Source: Salinicola sp.
GTDB taxonomy: Bacteria > Pseudomonadota > Gammaproteobacteria > Pseudomonadales > Halomonadaceae
Direction: 5' to 3'
DNA: 39,920 nucleotides
Assembly: GCA_002695065.1 (NCBI GenBank)
Contig: NZNW01000022.1
Span: 1-39,920, forward strand
A program made the translations under genes and the position numbers. Every line of letters starts with the position of its first letter. Positions within the stretch are counted from its first letter, which is position 1. Below the pieces are notes generated by a model. The model was not told the origin of the DNA. It did not search any database and saw nothing but the letters and a program-made list of their open reading frames with translations. This document shows, one piece after another, positions 1 to 11,309 of the stretch.

Positions 1-47
1 CAACCGATTATTTCAATCAAATCAACTGCTTGGCTTTCTTCTTCACT

Positions 48-72
48 GCCACCGAGAACCTGTCTCGGCGGC
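48..72 (-). other. Hairpin in the transcribed leader of the leftward stable-RNA promoter
   Basis: Arms at 48-57 and 63-72 pair over 10 bases (one G-U wobble) around a 5-base loop. They begin about 12 bases downstream of the -10 box, so they would form at the very 5' end of the transcript. No U-tract follows, so it is not an intrinsic terminator. It may be a leader or processing stem. Confidence 0.4.
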
Positions 73-83
73 AGCGGATGCGT

Positions 84-112
84 ACTTTACGGACCCGAAC
101 CGGACTTGGCAA
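84..112 (-). promoter_or_regulatory. Stable-RNA (probable rRNA operon) promoter, reading leftwards
   Basis: On the minus strand the -35 box TTGCCA (107-112) and -10 box TAAAGT (84-89) are separated by exactly 17 bases. The -10 is followed by a GC-rich discriminator, and an A-rich stretch at about 120-135 lies upstream like an UP element. This is the layout of rRNA and tRNA promoters. No coding frame lies between it and the window start. As I recall, an rRNA operon lies beside pssA in P. aeruginosa, which supports this reading. The RNA itself is outside the window, so the identity is inferred. Confidence 0.6.
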
Positions 113-180
113 GCGCTGATTGCAACTTTTTGATCATCCGGTCCGACACGCTCTCCCTCAGCCAACCTCCAGATACCACA

Positions 181-203
181 ACGCCCGCGCAGGGCGGGCG
201 TTT
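181..203 (-). terminator. Intrinsic-terminator-like hairpin downstream of pssA
   Basis: Perfect 8-bp GC-rich stem (181-188 with 194-201) with a 5-base loop, 28 bases past the pssA stop codon. The U-tract is weak on both strands. It would separate pssA transcription from the stable-RNA promoter that follows on the same strand. Confidence 0.55.
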
Positions 204-228
204 CGAAGCATGAGGCACTTATCGGGAA

Positions 229-1101
229 CTAGTCATCCTGGGCGTTCTGCCCGCCCGCTTCACTGCGACGCTTCTCTCGACGCGACTTGTTCAGACGTCC
301 CAATGCCAATATCGGACCCGACACGACATAGCAACCGAACAGCGCCAGCAGCATCACGGAGGGCTCGATGGAGATCAGTACGAACAGCAGCACGATCGCC
401 AGCAGGAACACGAACGGTACCGGCCCCTTGAAATCGATCTCCTTGAAGCTGTGGTAGCGCACGTTGCTGACCATCAATACGCCGGCAGCGGCGACCACCA
501 CGGTCATCAGTACCTTGAACCCCAACGACTCGGCATCGAAGGTGTGGAAGACCCATACGCAGGCCGCCACGATCGCCGCCGCCGACGGGCTGGGCAACCC
601 GACGAACCACTTCTTGTCGGTGCTGCCGATCTGGACGTTGAAGCGTGCCAGGCGCAATGCGGCACCCGCGACGAAGATGAACGCGGCAATCCAGCCGATC
701 TTGCCGATGTCCTGCAGTATCCAGGTGAACGCAACCAGTGCCGGCGCCATCCCGAACGAGACCATGTCGGCCAGGCTGTCGAACTCGGCGCCGAAGGCAC
801 TCTGAGTATTGGTCAGGCGAGCGACACGGCCGTCCAGCCCATCGAGCACCATGGCGATGAAGATGGCGATGGCCGCCTTGGCGTAATCGCCATTGATAGC
901 GGCAACGATGGAATAGAAGCCGGCGAACAGGGCCGACAGCGTGAACAGGTTGGGCAGCAAGTAGATGCCACGGCGGCGGATTCGCTTGCCGTTCTCGACC
1001 GTTTCCTCGATGACCTCGTCTTCATCATCGAAGAGGGGGGACGTCGCGCCGATCGTAATCGTTTCGGGCTCTTGCTCGTGGTGGCGGTCATCCTGCGTCA
1101 T
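229..1101 (-). CDS. pssA: CDP-diacylglycerol--serine O-phosphatidyltransferase
   Basis: 290-residue integral membrane enzyme that makes phosphatidylserine from CDP-diacylglycerol and serine, the committed step to phosphatidylethanolamine. The CDP-alcohol phosphotransferase signature is clear: D87, D90-G-R, A-R, G104, D108 and D112. Several hydrophobic helices follow. Residues 1-44 are a charged, acidic cytoplasmic extension before the first membrane segment. The ATG at 1101 has an AAAGGA Shine-Dalgarno about 9 bases upstream. It follows ilvC on the same strand but is separated from it by a strong terminator, so it probably has its own promoter. This is the long PssA type found in pseudomonads, not the unrelated phospholipase-D type of E. 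coli. Confidence 0.95.
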   Translation of the reverse strand: MTQDDRHHEQEPETITIGATSPLFDDEDEVIEETVENGKRIRRRGIYLLPNLFTLSALFAGFYSIVAAINGDYAKAAIAIFIAMVLDGLDGRVARLTNTQSAFGAEFDSLADMVSFGMAPALVAFTWILQDIGKIGWIAAFIFVAGAALRLARFNVQIGSTDKKWFVGLPSPSAAAIVAACVWVFHTFDAESLGFKVLMTVVVAAAGVLMVSNVRYHSFKEIDFKGPVPFVFLLAIVLLFVLISIEPSVMLLALFGCYVVSGPILALGRLNKSRREKRRSEAGGQNAQDD

Positions 1102-1148
1102 GGAAGCGAGTCCTTTAGTCGTTTGCGCTCGGGCCTATTAGCCGGATC

Positions 1149-1177
1149 ATTCTACAGCCTAGCGGGAATCGCGACAG
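1149..1177 (-). promoter_or_regulatory. Candidate pssA promoter
   Basis: Minus-strand -10 TAGAAT (1149-1154) with a 17-base spacer to a poor -35 CTGTCG (1172-1177). It lies between the ilvC terminator and the pssA start, where a promoter is needed. Only the -10 is convincing. Confidence 0.4.
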
Positions 1178-1203
1178 ATGCCCGCACGAAAGCGATGCCC
1201 GGA

Positions 1204-1243
1204 CAACAAAGAAACGGGGGCGCGACATGCGTCGCGCCCCCGT
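1204..1243 (-). terminator. Rho-independent terminator of ilvC
   Basis: Perfect 13-bp stem (1214-1226 with 1231-1243) closed by a 4-base loop and followed on the minus strand by TTCTTTGTTG. It lies 23 bases after the ilvC stop codon. Confidence 0.85.
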
Positions 1244-1266
1244 GCCAGCCCGTGATCGATCGACGA

Positions 1267-2346
<1,080 letters not shown>

Positions 2347-2405
2347 TCAGCGTTGATGGCCGCCGGCGCGGTCTGTCGCGGTGCGCGTCGTTTCAGCCTG
2401 ACGCC

Positions 2406-2434
2406 ACGATAAGCCAGGCAAAATATTGCGTAAA
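2406..2434 (-). promoter_or_regulatory. Candidate ilvC promoter overlapped by the IlvY operator
   Basis: Minus-strand -35-like TTTACG (2429-2434), 17-base spacer, -10-like TATCGT (2406-2411); each matches the sigma70 consensus at 4 of 6 bases. The -35 lies inside the palindrome at 2421-2445. A weak promoter whose -35 is covered by activator binding is what is known for IlvY control of ilvC in E. coli. Confidence 0.4.
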
Positions 2435-2467
2435 ACGCTATATTTGCAATGCGATATTTCGGAATAT
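2421..2467. promoter_or_regulatory. Tandem palindromic operator in the ilvY-ilvC divergent region
   Basis: Three overlapping AT-rich inverted repeats stand out in GC-rich DNA. The first has 11-base arms (2421-2431 and 2435-2445) matching at 10 of 11 positions. The second is a T-N11-A LysR box at 2444-2456. The third has arms at 2454-2458 and 2463-2467, ending 9 bases before the ilvY ATG. LysR-type regulators bind such T-N11-A motifs. Assignment to IlvY is by position and family. Confidence 0.7.
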
Positions 2468-2476
2468 GAAACGACC

Positions 2477-3361
2477 ATGGATTACCGCCCACTGAACCAT
2501 TTCCTGGCGCTGGCCGACCACCTGCACTTCGGCCGGGCCAGCGATGCCTGCCACGTCAGCCCCTCGACGCTGAGCCGTTCGATCCGCCAGCTCGAGGAGA
2601 CGCTCGGCGTCACGTTGTTCGAGCGCGACAATCGCCACGTCACATTGACCCGGGAGGGCCAACTGTTTCACGCCTATGCCCGGGAGACGCTGGAGCAGTG
2701 GCAGGCGATGCAGGCCACGCTGATGGCGGAGACCCGCGAGCTGGCTGGCGAGATCAGCATCTACTGCTCGGTCACCGCCAGCTACAGCTTCCTGTACCGG
2801 CTGTTGAGCGAGTTCCGCCAGCGTCATCCCCGCATCGAGATCAAGCTGCACACCGGCGATCCCGCGGACGCCATCGCTCGCGTCCAGGCCGAGAACGAAG
2901 ACATCGCCATCACCGCGCGCCCGCGCAGCCTGCCGGATGCGCTGGCGTTCAAGCCGCTGACGACATCGCCGCTGGTCTTCATCGCCCCTCGCGATGGCGC
3001 CGACTGGCTGCCCGCCACGCCGGAAACGCCAACCCCGTCGCAATGGAAGGACGTGCCGATGATCCTGTCCGAATCCGGCCTGTCGCGGGACCACGCCGAC
3101 ACCTGGTTCCGGGCGATGGGCGTCAGCCCCCGCATCTATGCCCAGGTGGCGGGCAACGAAGCGATCGTCAGCATGGTGGGCCTGGGTTTCGGCGTCGGCA
3201 TCGTGCCGCGCATCGTGCTCGACAACAGCCCCCTGCTGGATCGCATCATGATCCTGCCGGTCAAGCCGGAGCTGCCTCACTACGATGTCGGCCTGTGCGT
3301 GCTCAAGCGCCGCCTCAAGAGTGCGCTGATCGAGGCGCTGTGGGCGCAGCTCCCCAACTGA
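2477..3361 (+). CDS. ilvY: LysR-family activator of ilvC, IlvY
   Basis: 294-residue LysR-type regulator. The N-terminal winged helix (HFGRASDACHVSPSTLSRSI) and the stretch CSVTASYS in the effector domain match E. coli IlvY closely as I recall it, as do VSMVGLGFG and the C-terminal SALIEALWAQLPN. E. coli IlvY activates ilvC when acetolactate or acetohydroxybutyrate is bound, and represses itself. I chose the ATG at 2477 because it starts at the conserved MDxRxL-type N-terminus; an in-frame upstream ATG at 2426 would put the start inside the operator. It is divergent from ilvC and convergent with ilvH, and so interrupts what is a continuous ilvIHC order in pseudomonads. Confidence 0.9.
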   Translation: MDYRPLNHFLALADHLHFGRASDACHVSPSTLSRSIRQLEETLGVTLFERDNRHVTLTREGQLFHAYARETLEQWQAMQATLMAETRELAGEISIYCSVTASYSFLYRLLSEFRQRHPRIEIKLHTGDPADAIARVQAENEDIAITARPRSLPDALAFKPLTTSPLVFIAPRDGADWLPATPETPTPSQWKDVPMILSESGLSRDHADTWFRAMGVSPRIYAQVAGNEAIVSMVGLGFGVGIVPRIVLDNSPLLDRIMILPVKPELPHYDVGLCVLKRRLKSALIEALWAQLPN

Positions 3362-3386
3362 AACGTTGCATTGAAAGATCGGGAAC

Positions 3387-3422
3387 GCAAAACGCCCGAC
3401 GGAATCGCTTCCGCCGGGCGTT
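3387..3422 (-). terminator. Terminator between convergent ilvY and ilvH
   Basis: 14-base arms (3391-3404 with 3409-3422, one mismatch) around TCGC. On the minus strand the stem is followed by TTTTGCGTT, so it mainly ends ilvIH transcription. On the plus strand the U-tract is weaker but it can also serve ilvY. Confidence 0.8.
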
Positions 3423-3442
3423 GGTCTAGCGATGGCTCGTAT

Positions 3443-3934
3443 CTACAGCGTGAGCAGCTTGTCCCCGCGGGCAATGCCCGATACGCCGGTCCGCGCCACT
3501 TCCAGAATGCCGATCGGCGCCATCGCCTGGATGAAGGCATCCAGCTTGCCGGCGTCGCCGGTGATCTGCACGGTATAGACGCTCGGCGTGACGTCGACGA
3601 TCTGCGCCCGGAAGATATCCGCCGTGCGCTTGACCTCGTCGCGGGCCGCCCCCAGCGCCTTGACCTTCACCAGCATCAGCTCGCGCTCGATGTGGTTGCC
3701 CTCGGTCAGATCGACCAGCTTGACCACGTCGATCAGCTTGTTGAGGTGCTTGGTGATCTGCTCGATCACCCGGTCGTCACCCACCGTGGTCACGGTCAGC
3801 CGCGACAGCGACGGATCTTCCGTCGGCGCCACGTTGAGGGTTTCGATGTTGAAGTTGCGCTGGGAGAACAGCCCCACCACGCGGGACAGGGCGCCAGGTT
3901 CGTTTTCCAGCAGAATCGAGATGATATGGCGCAT
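3443..3934 (-). CDS. ilvH: Acetolactate synthase small (regulatory) subunit
   Basis: 163-residue ACT-domain regulatory subunit of acetohydroxyacid synthase. It stabilises the catalytic subunit and confers valine feedback inhibition. The N-terminal ACT fold starts MRHIISILLENEPGALSRVV and the C-terminal half is the IlvN/IlvH-type domain. Length equals E. coli IlvH. Its ATG overlaps the ilvI stop by one base (TGATG), indicating translational coupling and equimolar synthesis. Confidence 0.96.
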   Translation of the reverse strand: MRHIISILLENEPGALSRVVGLFSQRNFNIETLNVAPTEDPSLSRLTVTTVGDDRVIEQITKHLNKLIDVVKLVDLTEGNHIERELMLVKVKALGAARDEVKRTADIFRAQIVDVTPSVYTVQITGDAGKLDAFIQAMAPIGILEVARTGVSGIARGDKLLTL

Positions 3935-5658
3935 CAGGTCCGCTCCGTCTTCGAAAGCAACATGTCACGCATGGAGCCCAGCGGCACCTGCATCGGATAG
4001 ACGTGTTCGAACGGGTCGACATAGATATCGAGGAACACGAGCTCGTTGGTGTCGGCGAAGGCGCGTTCCAGTGCCGGCGCCAGCTCGTCGATGGTCGTCA
4101 CCTTGATCGCAGTGAAGCCGTAGGCCTCGATCAACTTGGCGAAGTCCGGCAACGACTCCATGTAGGAGTGGGCGTGGCGGGACTTGTAGTTCAGATCCTG
4201 CCACTGGCGCACCATCCCCAGCGATTGGTTGTTGAGGTTGACGATCTTGACGCCGACGTCGAACTGCTTACAGGTCGACAGCTCCTGCATCATCATCTGG
4301 AAGCTGCCTTCGCCGGTGAAGCAGACCACGTCGTCCTGCGGATAGCTGAGCTTGATGCCCATCGCCGCCGGGAAGCCGAACCCCATGGTGCCGAGGCCGC
4401 CGGAGGTAATGAAACGGTTGGGCTTGGCGAACTTGTAGTACTGCGCCGCGAACATCTGGTGCTGACCCACGTCGGTGGTCACGAACGCCTCGCCGCGGGT
4501 AGCGCGATAGACCGCTTCGATCACCTCCTGCGGCTTGAGCGCCTCGCCCGGTTTCGACGGCTCGTAGAGCTTGCCTTCGCGCTCGGAGCGCCAGCCGTCG
4601 ATGCTCTTCCACCATTCGCCCAGCGCCTCCGGATTGGCCGGCTCGCGACCCTGGACCAGGCTGATCATCTCGTCGATGACGCTGCCGGCCGCGCCGACGA
4701 TCGGCACGTCCGCGCGCACGGTCTTGGAGATCGAGCTGGGATCGATATCCACATGAACGATCTTGGCCGTGGGGCAGAACTTCGAGGTGTTGTTGGTGAC
4801 GCGGTCGTCGAAGCGCGCGCCGATGGCGACGATCAGGTCGGCGTGATGCATCGCCATGTTGGCCTCGTAGCTGCCGTGCATGCCGAGCCAGCCCAGCGAC
4901 TGGCGGTCGCCCTGCGGATAACCGCCGATCCCCATCAGCGTGGTGGTGATCGGAAAGCCGAGCCGCTGGACCAGATCGGTCAACGCCTCCGACGCCCGGC
5001 CGGTGACGATACCTCCGCCGGTGTAGAACACCGGCCGGCGCGCCTTGAGCATCATGTCGACGGCCTTCTTGATCTGGCCGCTGTGCCCACGGGTCACCGG
5101 GTTGTAGGAACGAATCTTGACCTTCTTCGGATAGACGTATTCGTAACGCTCGGTGGGCGCGGTCATGTCCTTGGGGATATCCACCACCACCGGGCCGGGT
5201 CGGCCGGTGGCCGCCAGGTAGAACGCCTTTTTCAGGACTTCGGGGATCTCGCTGGGGTGCCTGATCGAGAAGCTGTGCTTCACGACGGGCCGGGTCACGC
5301 CGACGATATCGGTCTCCTGGAAGGCATCTTCCCCGATCAGATGGCTGGCGACCTGACCGCACAGCACCACCATCGGGATCGAGTCCATATAGGCGGTGGC
5401 GATGCCGGTGACGGCGTTGGTCGCGCCGGGGCCGGAGGTGACCAGCACCACGCCGGGCTTGCCGGAAGCGCGGGCATAGCCGTCGGCGGCATGGGTCGCG
5501 GCCTGCTCGTGACGAACGAGAATGTGTTGAACGCTATCCTGGCGAAACAGGGCATCGTAGATATGCAACGCCGCGCCGCCCGGATAGCCGTAGATACGCT
5601 CGACGCCTTCGTCTTTCAGAAAGCGGGCGATCATGTCGGCGCCGGAAAGTAATTCCAC
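3934..5658 (-). CDS. ilvI: Acetolactate synthase large (catalytic) subunit
   Basis: 574-residue ThDP- and FAD-dependent enzyme that condenses pyruvate with pyruvate or 2-oxobutyrate. N-terminal ThDP half: YGYPGGA, then RHEQAATHAADGYARASG with the catalytic Glu. C-terminal ThDP motif: GEGS ... NLNN, with Glu in place of the usual Asp, a form I also recall from pseudomonads. It ends WLSKTERT-like (MLLSKTERT), as do other IlvI proteins. I chose the GTG at 5658 because GGGGAG lies 8 bases upstream and the product then starts like E. coli IlvI and has the same length (574). The frame stays open upstream to 5709. A long structured leader precedes it. Confidence 0.96.
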   Translation of the reverse strand: MELLSGADMIARFLKDEGVERIYGYPGGAALHIYDALFRQDSVQHILVRHEQAATHAADGYARASGKPGVVLVTSGPGATNAVTGIATAYMDSIPMVVLCGQVASHLIGEDAFQETDIVGVTRPVVKHSFSIRHPSEIPEVLKKAFYLAATGRPGPVVVDIPKDMTAPTERYEYVYPKKVKIRSYNPVTRGHSGQIKKAVDMMLKARRPVFYTGGGIVTGRASEALTDLVQRLGFPITTTLMGIGGYPQGDRQSLGWLGMHGSYEANMAMHHADLIVAIGARFDDRVTNNTSKFCPTAKIVHVDIDPSSISKTVRADVPIVGAAGSVIDEMISLVQGREPANPEALGEWWKSIDGWRSEREGKLYEPSKPGEALKPQEVIEAVYRATRGEAFVTTDVGQHQMFAAQYYKFAKPNRFITSGGLGTMGFGFPAAMGIKLSYPQDDVVCFTGEGSFQMMMQELSTCKQFDVGVKIVNLNNQSLGMVRQWQDLNYKSRHAHSYMESLPDFAKLIEAYGFTAIKVTTIDELAPALERAFADTNELVFLDIYVDPFEHVYPMQVPLGSMRDMLLSKTERT

Positions 5659-6079
5659 TGGTGAGTCTCCCCTGGAAGTTCGAGTGCCGCTTCGCGGTTC
5701 TGGTGACAAACCGGGTTCGTGAATGGTTGGCGCAATCCACGAACACGAAGCTCAATCACGGCGATACGCCGCTGCCGACGGTTGAACGTCGACGCCTGAT
5801 GCCATTTCCTGGCGTCCTGGGCCCGGGGTGGGGACCCGCACTCTTAGGAACCGCTGGCGCCGTGGCGCCGACAGCTCCTGACACGGCAGATCGCCGTGTC
5901 GGGGTTGGCGGGAACAGGCGTTTGGCCCGCGCCCTTCTTTCCTCAGAAAGATATCCTTCGACAGGCGGGTAGAGGTCGCTCGGAACCTACCCTTCACGCA
6001 GCGGCCGGGGATCACCCGTGATTGGCTGCGCCCGCAATCAGGAACCGCCTAGATTCCACCAGCGCCCAGGGACTGTCAA
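5659..6079 (-). promoter_or_regulatory. Long GC-rich structured leader / upstream region of ilvIH
   Basis: About 600 bp separates ilvI from the divergent MFS gene and holds no convincing gene. On the ilvI-sense strand it contains consecutive hairpins: a perfect 8-bp stem at 5880-5887/5893-5900, and a GGCGCC-AC-GGCGCC palindrome at 5856-5869 flanked by GCTG/CAGC. A G/C-run segment lies at about 5818-5840. A consensus -35 TTGACA lies at 6074-6079, but the matching -10 positions are poor. I found no leader peptide rich in Ile, Leu or Val and no hairpin with a U-tract, so classical attenuation is not evident. Confidence 0.35.
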
Positions 6080-6266
6080 CCTCCAGCGCCCTCAGCCAGG
6101 GGGCAAGCGAGCATGTCGCCTCCGTGCTGCGAATGGCGCCGACTAAAGTTGGAGCGCTTTGCGCAGCGCCCTGCTGGCATCGCTGCTGTACTGAACTCGA
6201 GACTGCATCGGGTTCAAAACGCTGATTGATGAGCTCGTGGACAAATCCACTTATGGAGTAACGCGC

Positions 6267-7610
6267 ATGTCCCCCATCGTGAAATGGTCCGCGTTCGTGG
6301 CCATGGCAGGCTTTCTCTTCGGTTTCGATACCGCCGTGATATCCGGTGCGGACAAGCCCATTCAGGAACTGTGGGGGCTGAGCGATCTTCAGCACGGGCT
6401 CTTCATCATGTCGATGGCGCTATGGGGGACGGTCCTCGGCGCGATCTTCGGCAACTGGCCGACCGACCGGCTGGGCCGGCGGGCGACGCTCTTCATCATC
6501 GGCGTGCTCTACTTCGTCTCCGCGGTCGGCTCGGCACTGGCCACCGATCCGTTCTGGTTCTCGTTCTTCCGCCTGATCGGCGGCTTCGGGGTGGGCATGT
6601 CCTCGGTCGCGGCCCCGGCCTACATCTCCGAAATCGCACCGGCCGAGAGGCGCGGCAACCTGGTGGCGCTCTACCAGTTCAACGTGGTGTTCGGCATCTT
6701 CATGGCCTACGTCTCCAACGCCATTCTCGGCAGCCTGCTGGGCGACGACGCCTGGCGCTGGATGGTGGGTGTCGAAGCCGTACCGGCTCTCGTCTACACC
6801 CTGGCGCTGCTCAAGGTGCCGGAGAGCCCGCGCTGGCTGATCCTCAACAAGGAGGACACCCTCGCTGCCGCCGACGTGCTGAACCAGATCGACCCACAGC
6901 GAGACACCCGGGAGCAGATCGAAGAGATCCAGGCGGCCGACCGCGAGGACAACAAGGTCCACTCGCGCTTCTTCTCGCGCCGCTATCGGCTCCCCATCGT
7001 TCTGGCCTTCCTGATCGCCTTCTTCAACCAGTTCACCGGCATCAACTTCGTCCTCTACTACGCGCCGCGCATTCTCGAGTCCGCCCAGTTGGGGGATAAC
7101 GCTGCCCTGCTTTCGACTGCCGGCATCGGCTTGATCATGGTGATCTTCACCATGATCGGCATGGCACTGATCGATCGCTTCGGCCGGCGGACGCTGATGT
7201 ACATCGGTTCGGTGGGCTACATCATCTCGCTGTCGATCATCTCCCATGCCTTCTTCACCGATAACCTGGGCGGCGCGCTGATCCCGTTGCAGCTGTGCCT
7301 GTTCGTCGCTGCCCACGGCATCAGTCAGGGCACGGTGATCTGGGTCTTCATCTCCGAAATCTTCCCCAACCGCGAGCGGGCACGCGGCCAGTCTCTCGGC
7401 AGCTTCACCCACTGGTTCTTCGCCGCGGTCATCACACTGGTGACGCCATGGGTGCTGGGGGTCTTCAACGGCGGCCCGGTGTTCGCCTTCTTCGCCTTCA
7501 TGATGGTGCTGCAGATCGTCTTCGTCGCCTTCCTGATGCCGGAGACCAAGGGGATATCGCTGGAGAAACTGCAGCAGAAGCTGTCGCCGCAGGGGGAATC
7601 AGGGCATTAA
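6267..7610 (+). CDS. Sugar-porter family MFS transporter
   Basis: 447-residue, 12-helix inner-membrane symporter of the sugar porter family (XylE, GalP and AraE relatives). Signature motifs are present: FLFGFDTAVISG in helix 1, DRLGRR after helix 2, PAERRG after helix 4, PESPRW at the end of helix 6, NQFTGINFVLYYAPRI in helix 7, DRFGRR after helix 8, and PETKG at the C-terminus. A proton-coupled monosaccharide substrate (hexose or pentose) is likely; which one cannot be told. I prefer ATG 6267 (GGAG 8 bases upstream) over a GTG at 6237. A small hairpin, GTGGA-CAAA-TCCAC at 6237-6250, sits just before the ribosome site. No sugar catabolic genes lie nearby. Confidence 0.9.
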   Translation: MSPIVKWSAFVAMAGFLFGFDTAVISGADKPIQELWGLSDLQHGLFIMSMALWGTVLGAIFGNWPTDRLGRRATLFIIGVLYFVSAVGSALATDPFWFSFFRLIGGFGVGMSSVAAPAYISEIAPAERRGNLVALYQFNVVFGIFMAYVSNAILGSLLGDDAWRWMVGVEAVPALVYTLALLKVPESPRWLILNKEDTLAAADVLNQIDPQRDTREQIEEIQAADREDNKVHSRFFSRRYRLPIVLAFLIAFFNQFTGINFVLYYAPRILESAQLGDNAALLSTAGIGLIMVIFTMIGMALIDRFGRRTLMYIGSVGYIISLSIISHAFFTDNLGGALIPLQLCLFVAAHGISQGTVIWVFISEIFPNRERARGQSLGSFTHWFFAAVITLVTPWVLGVFNGGPVFAFFAFMMVLQIVFVAFLMPETKGISLEKLQQKLSPQGESGH

Positions 7611-7637
7611 AAAGCCCGTGACGCTGGCGTCACGGGC
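7606..7637 (-). terminator. Terminator between convergent MFS gene and clpB
   Basis: Perfect 10-bp stem (7614-7623 with 7628-7637), loop CTGG. On the minus strand it is followed by TTTTTAA, so it terminates clpB. On the plus strand it begins 3 bases after the transporter stop codon but lacks a U-tract. Confidence 0.8.
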
Positions 7638-7731
7638 GGGAAACGGTCAGGACGCGACCGTAGCTTCTAGAAAATGGTTTCCAGGAAGGTGGAGTGACGG
7701 TCGGCCCGACACATCTCGTCGGGCCGAGCCG

Positions 7732-10317
<2,586 letters not shown>

Positions 10318-10383
10318 ATCTTTGCCTCCAGGAGCCGGTTCAGGTCATGGCCCGGCGGCTCGGTTATTCATTAGTTGACACTT

Positions 10384-10411
10384 AAATGGAGGTATGTTGG
10401 ATCTTTTCAAG
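10384..10411 (-). promoter_or_regulatory. Sigma32 (RpoH) heat-shock promoter of clpB
   Basis: Minus-strand -35 CTTGAAA (10405-10411) matches the RpoH consensus at every position. After 13 bases comes CTCCATTT (10384-10391), against consensus CCCCATNT. It lies 66 bases upstream of the clpB ATG. ClpB is a core RpoH target in gammaproteobacteria. Confidence 0.8.
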
Positions 10412-10502
10412 CGAGGCGAATGAAAAATTCGCCGCGACGGAACGCCACAGACGAATGAAATTCATGGAAAGAGAGCGCGAACCTGGCGACAGTGCGGGCG
10501 AG

Positions 10503-11309
10503 TCAGCGCAGCCAGATCATGCTGGCCATGCGTCCGGTGCGGCCGTCATCGCGGCGATGGGAGTAGAAACGGGATTCGCAGGCCGTACAGAAATGACCGC
10601 CGCTGATCGATAGCACGCCGACACGCTCCAGACGCAGTCGGGCGAGCCGGTAGAGATCCGCCATGTAATGTCCCAGCCGATAAGGGCTGCGCTCGAAAGC
10701 GATCTCGGCTTCCGGCTGCATGGCGACGAAGGCTTCGAAGACTTCCGGGCCGACCTCGAACTGGGCGTTGGAGATCGCCGGCCCCATCCATACCATCAGC
10801 TCTTCGGGATCGACGCCCAGGGCCGCCACGCTGGCCTCCAGCACGCCGCCCGCCAGACCGCGCCAGCCAGCATGAGCCAACCCGACCCGCGTTCCCTGGC
10901 GATCGCAGAAGAAGACCGGCAGGCAATCCGCGGTCAGGATCACGCAGGCGTGGCCACGGTCGAACGCCACCGAGGCGTCGGCCTGGGGCGGGTGCTGCCG
11001 ATATCCGCCCTGGTAGCTCTGCATGACGCGTGCACCATGCACCTGGTCGAGCCACAACAGCGGCCGTTCGTCGCCGACCTCGGCAACCAGCCGATCCCGG
11101 CAGCGAACCACGGACTCGGGATCGTCCCCGACGTGGGCCGCCGGGTTGAAGGCGGCGAAGTCGCCACGACTGGGCCCGGTCTCCCGCGTGGTGACGAGGG
11201 CGCCCACGGTGCTCGGCGCGGGCCAGTCCGGCAGCAGCAGGGTCGGCGCGTCGCTCGTCGAGGTCTCGGGATCGTCCGTCAGCGTCGACGAACACGAGGG
11301 TGAATGCAT
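10503..11309 (-). CDS. pgeF: PgeF/YfiH-family (DUF152) peptidoglycan editing / purine nucleoside phosphorylase protein
   Basis: 268-residue member of the YfiH (laccase-like, DUF152) family. E. coli YfiH has been described as removing wrongly incorporated residues from peptidoglycan precursors; relatives act on purine nucleosides and have a Zn/Cu-type site. The conserved ligands are visible: His in DQVHGA, Cys in LTADCLPV and His in LAHAGWRG. I chose the ATG at 11309 rather than TTG 11312: it overlaps the rluD stop by one base (TGATG) and has GGAGG 7 bases upstream. The rluD-pgeF-clpB order matches pseudomonads. Confidence 0.9.
   Translation of the reverse strand: MHSPSCSSTLTDDPETSTSDAPTLLLPDWPAPSTVGALVTTRETGPSRGDFAAFNPAAHVGDDPESVVRCRDRLVAEVGDERPLLWLDQVHGARVMQSYQGGYRQHPPQADASVAFDRGHACVILTADCLPVFFCDRQGTRVGLAHAGWRGLAGGVLEASVAALGVDPEELMVWMGPAISNAQFEVGPEVFEAFVAMQPEAEIAFERSPYRLGHYMADLYRLARLRLERVGVLSISGGHFCTACESRFYSHRRDDGRTGRMASMIWLR

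Noticed and set aside
2426-2476. Upstream ATG extending IlvY by 17 residues
   Set aside because: Would lie inside the operator palindromes, and the added residues have no counterpart in IlvY proteins.
4003-5652. 549-residue plus-strand frame opposite ilvI
   Set aside because: Mirror of ilvI codon bias; no Shine-Dalgarno or domain, and ilvI is certain on the other strand.
5631-5759. 43-codon minus-strand frame from a GTG overlapping the ilvI start, considered as a leader peptide
   Set aside because: No Shine-Dalgarno, no run of Ile/Leu/Val codons and no terminator/antiterminator pair; looks like chance.
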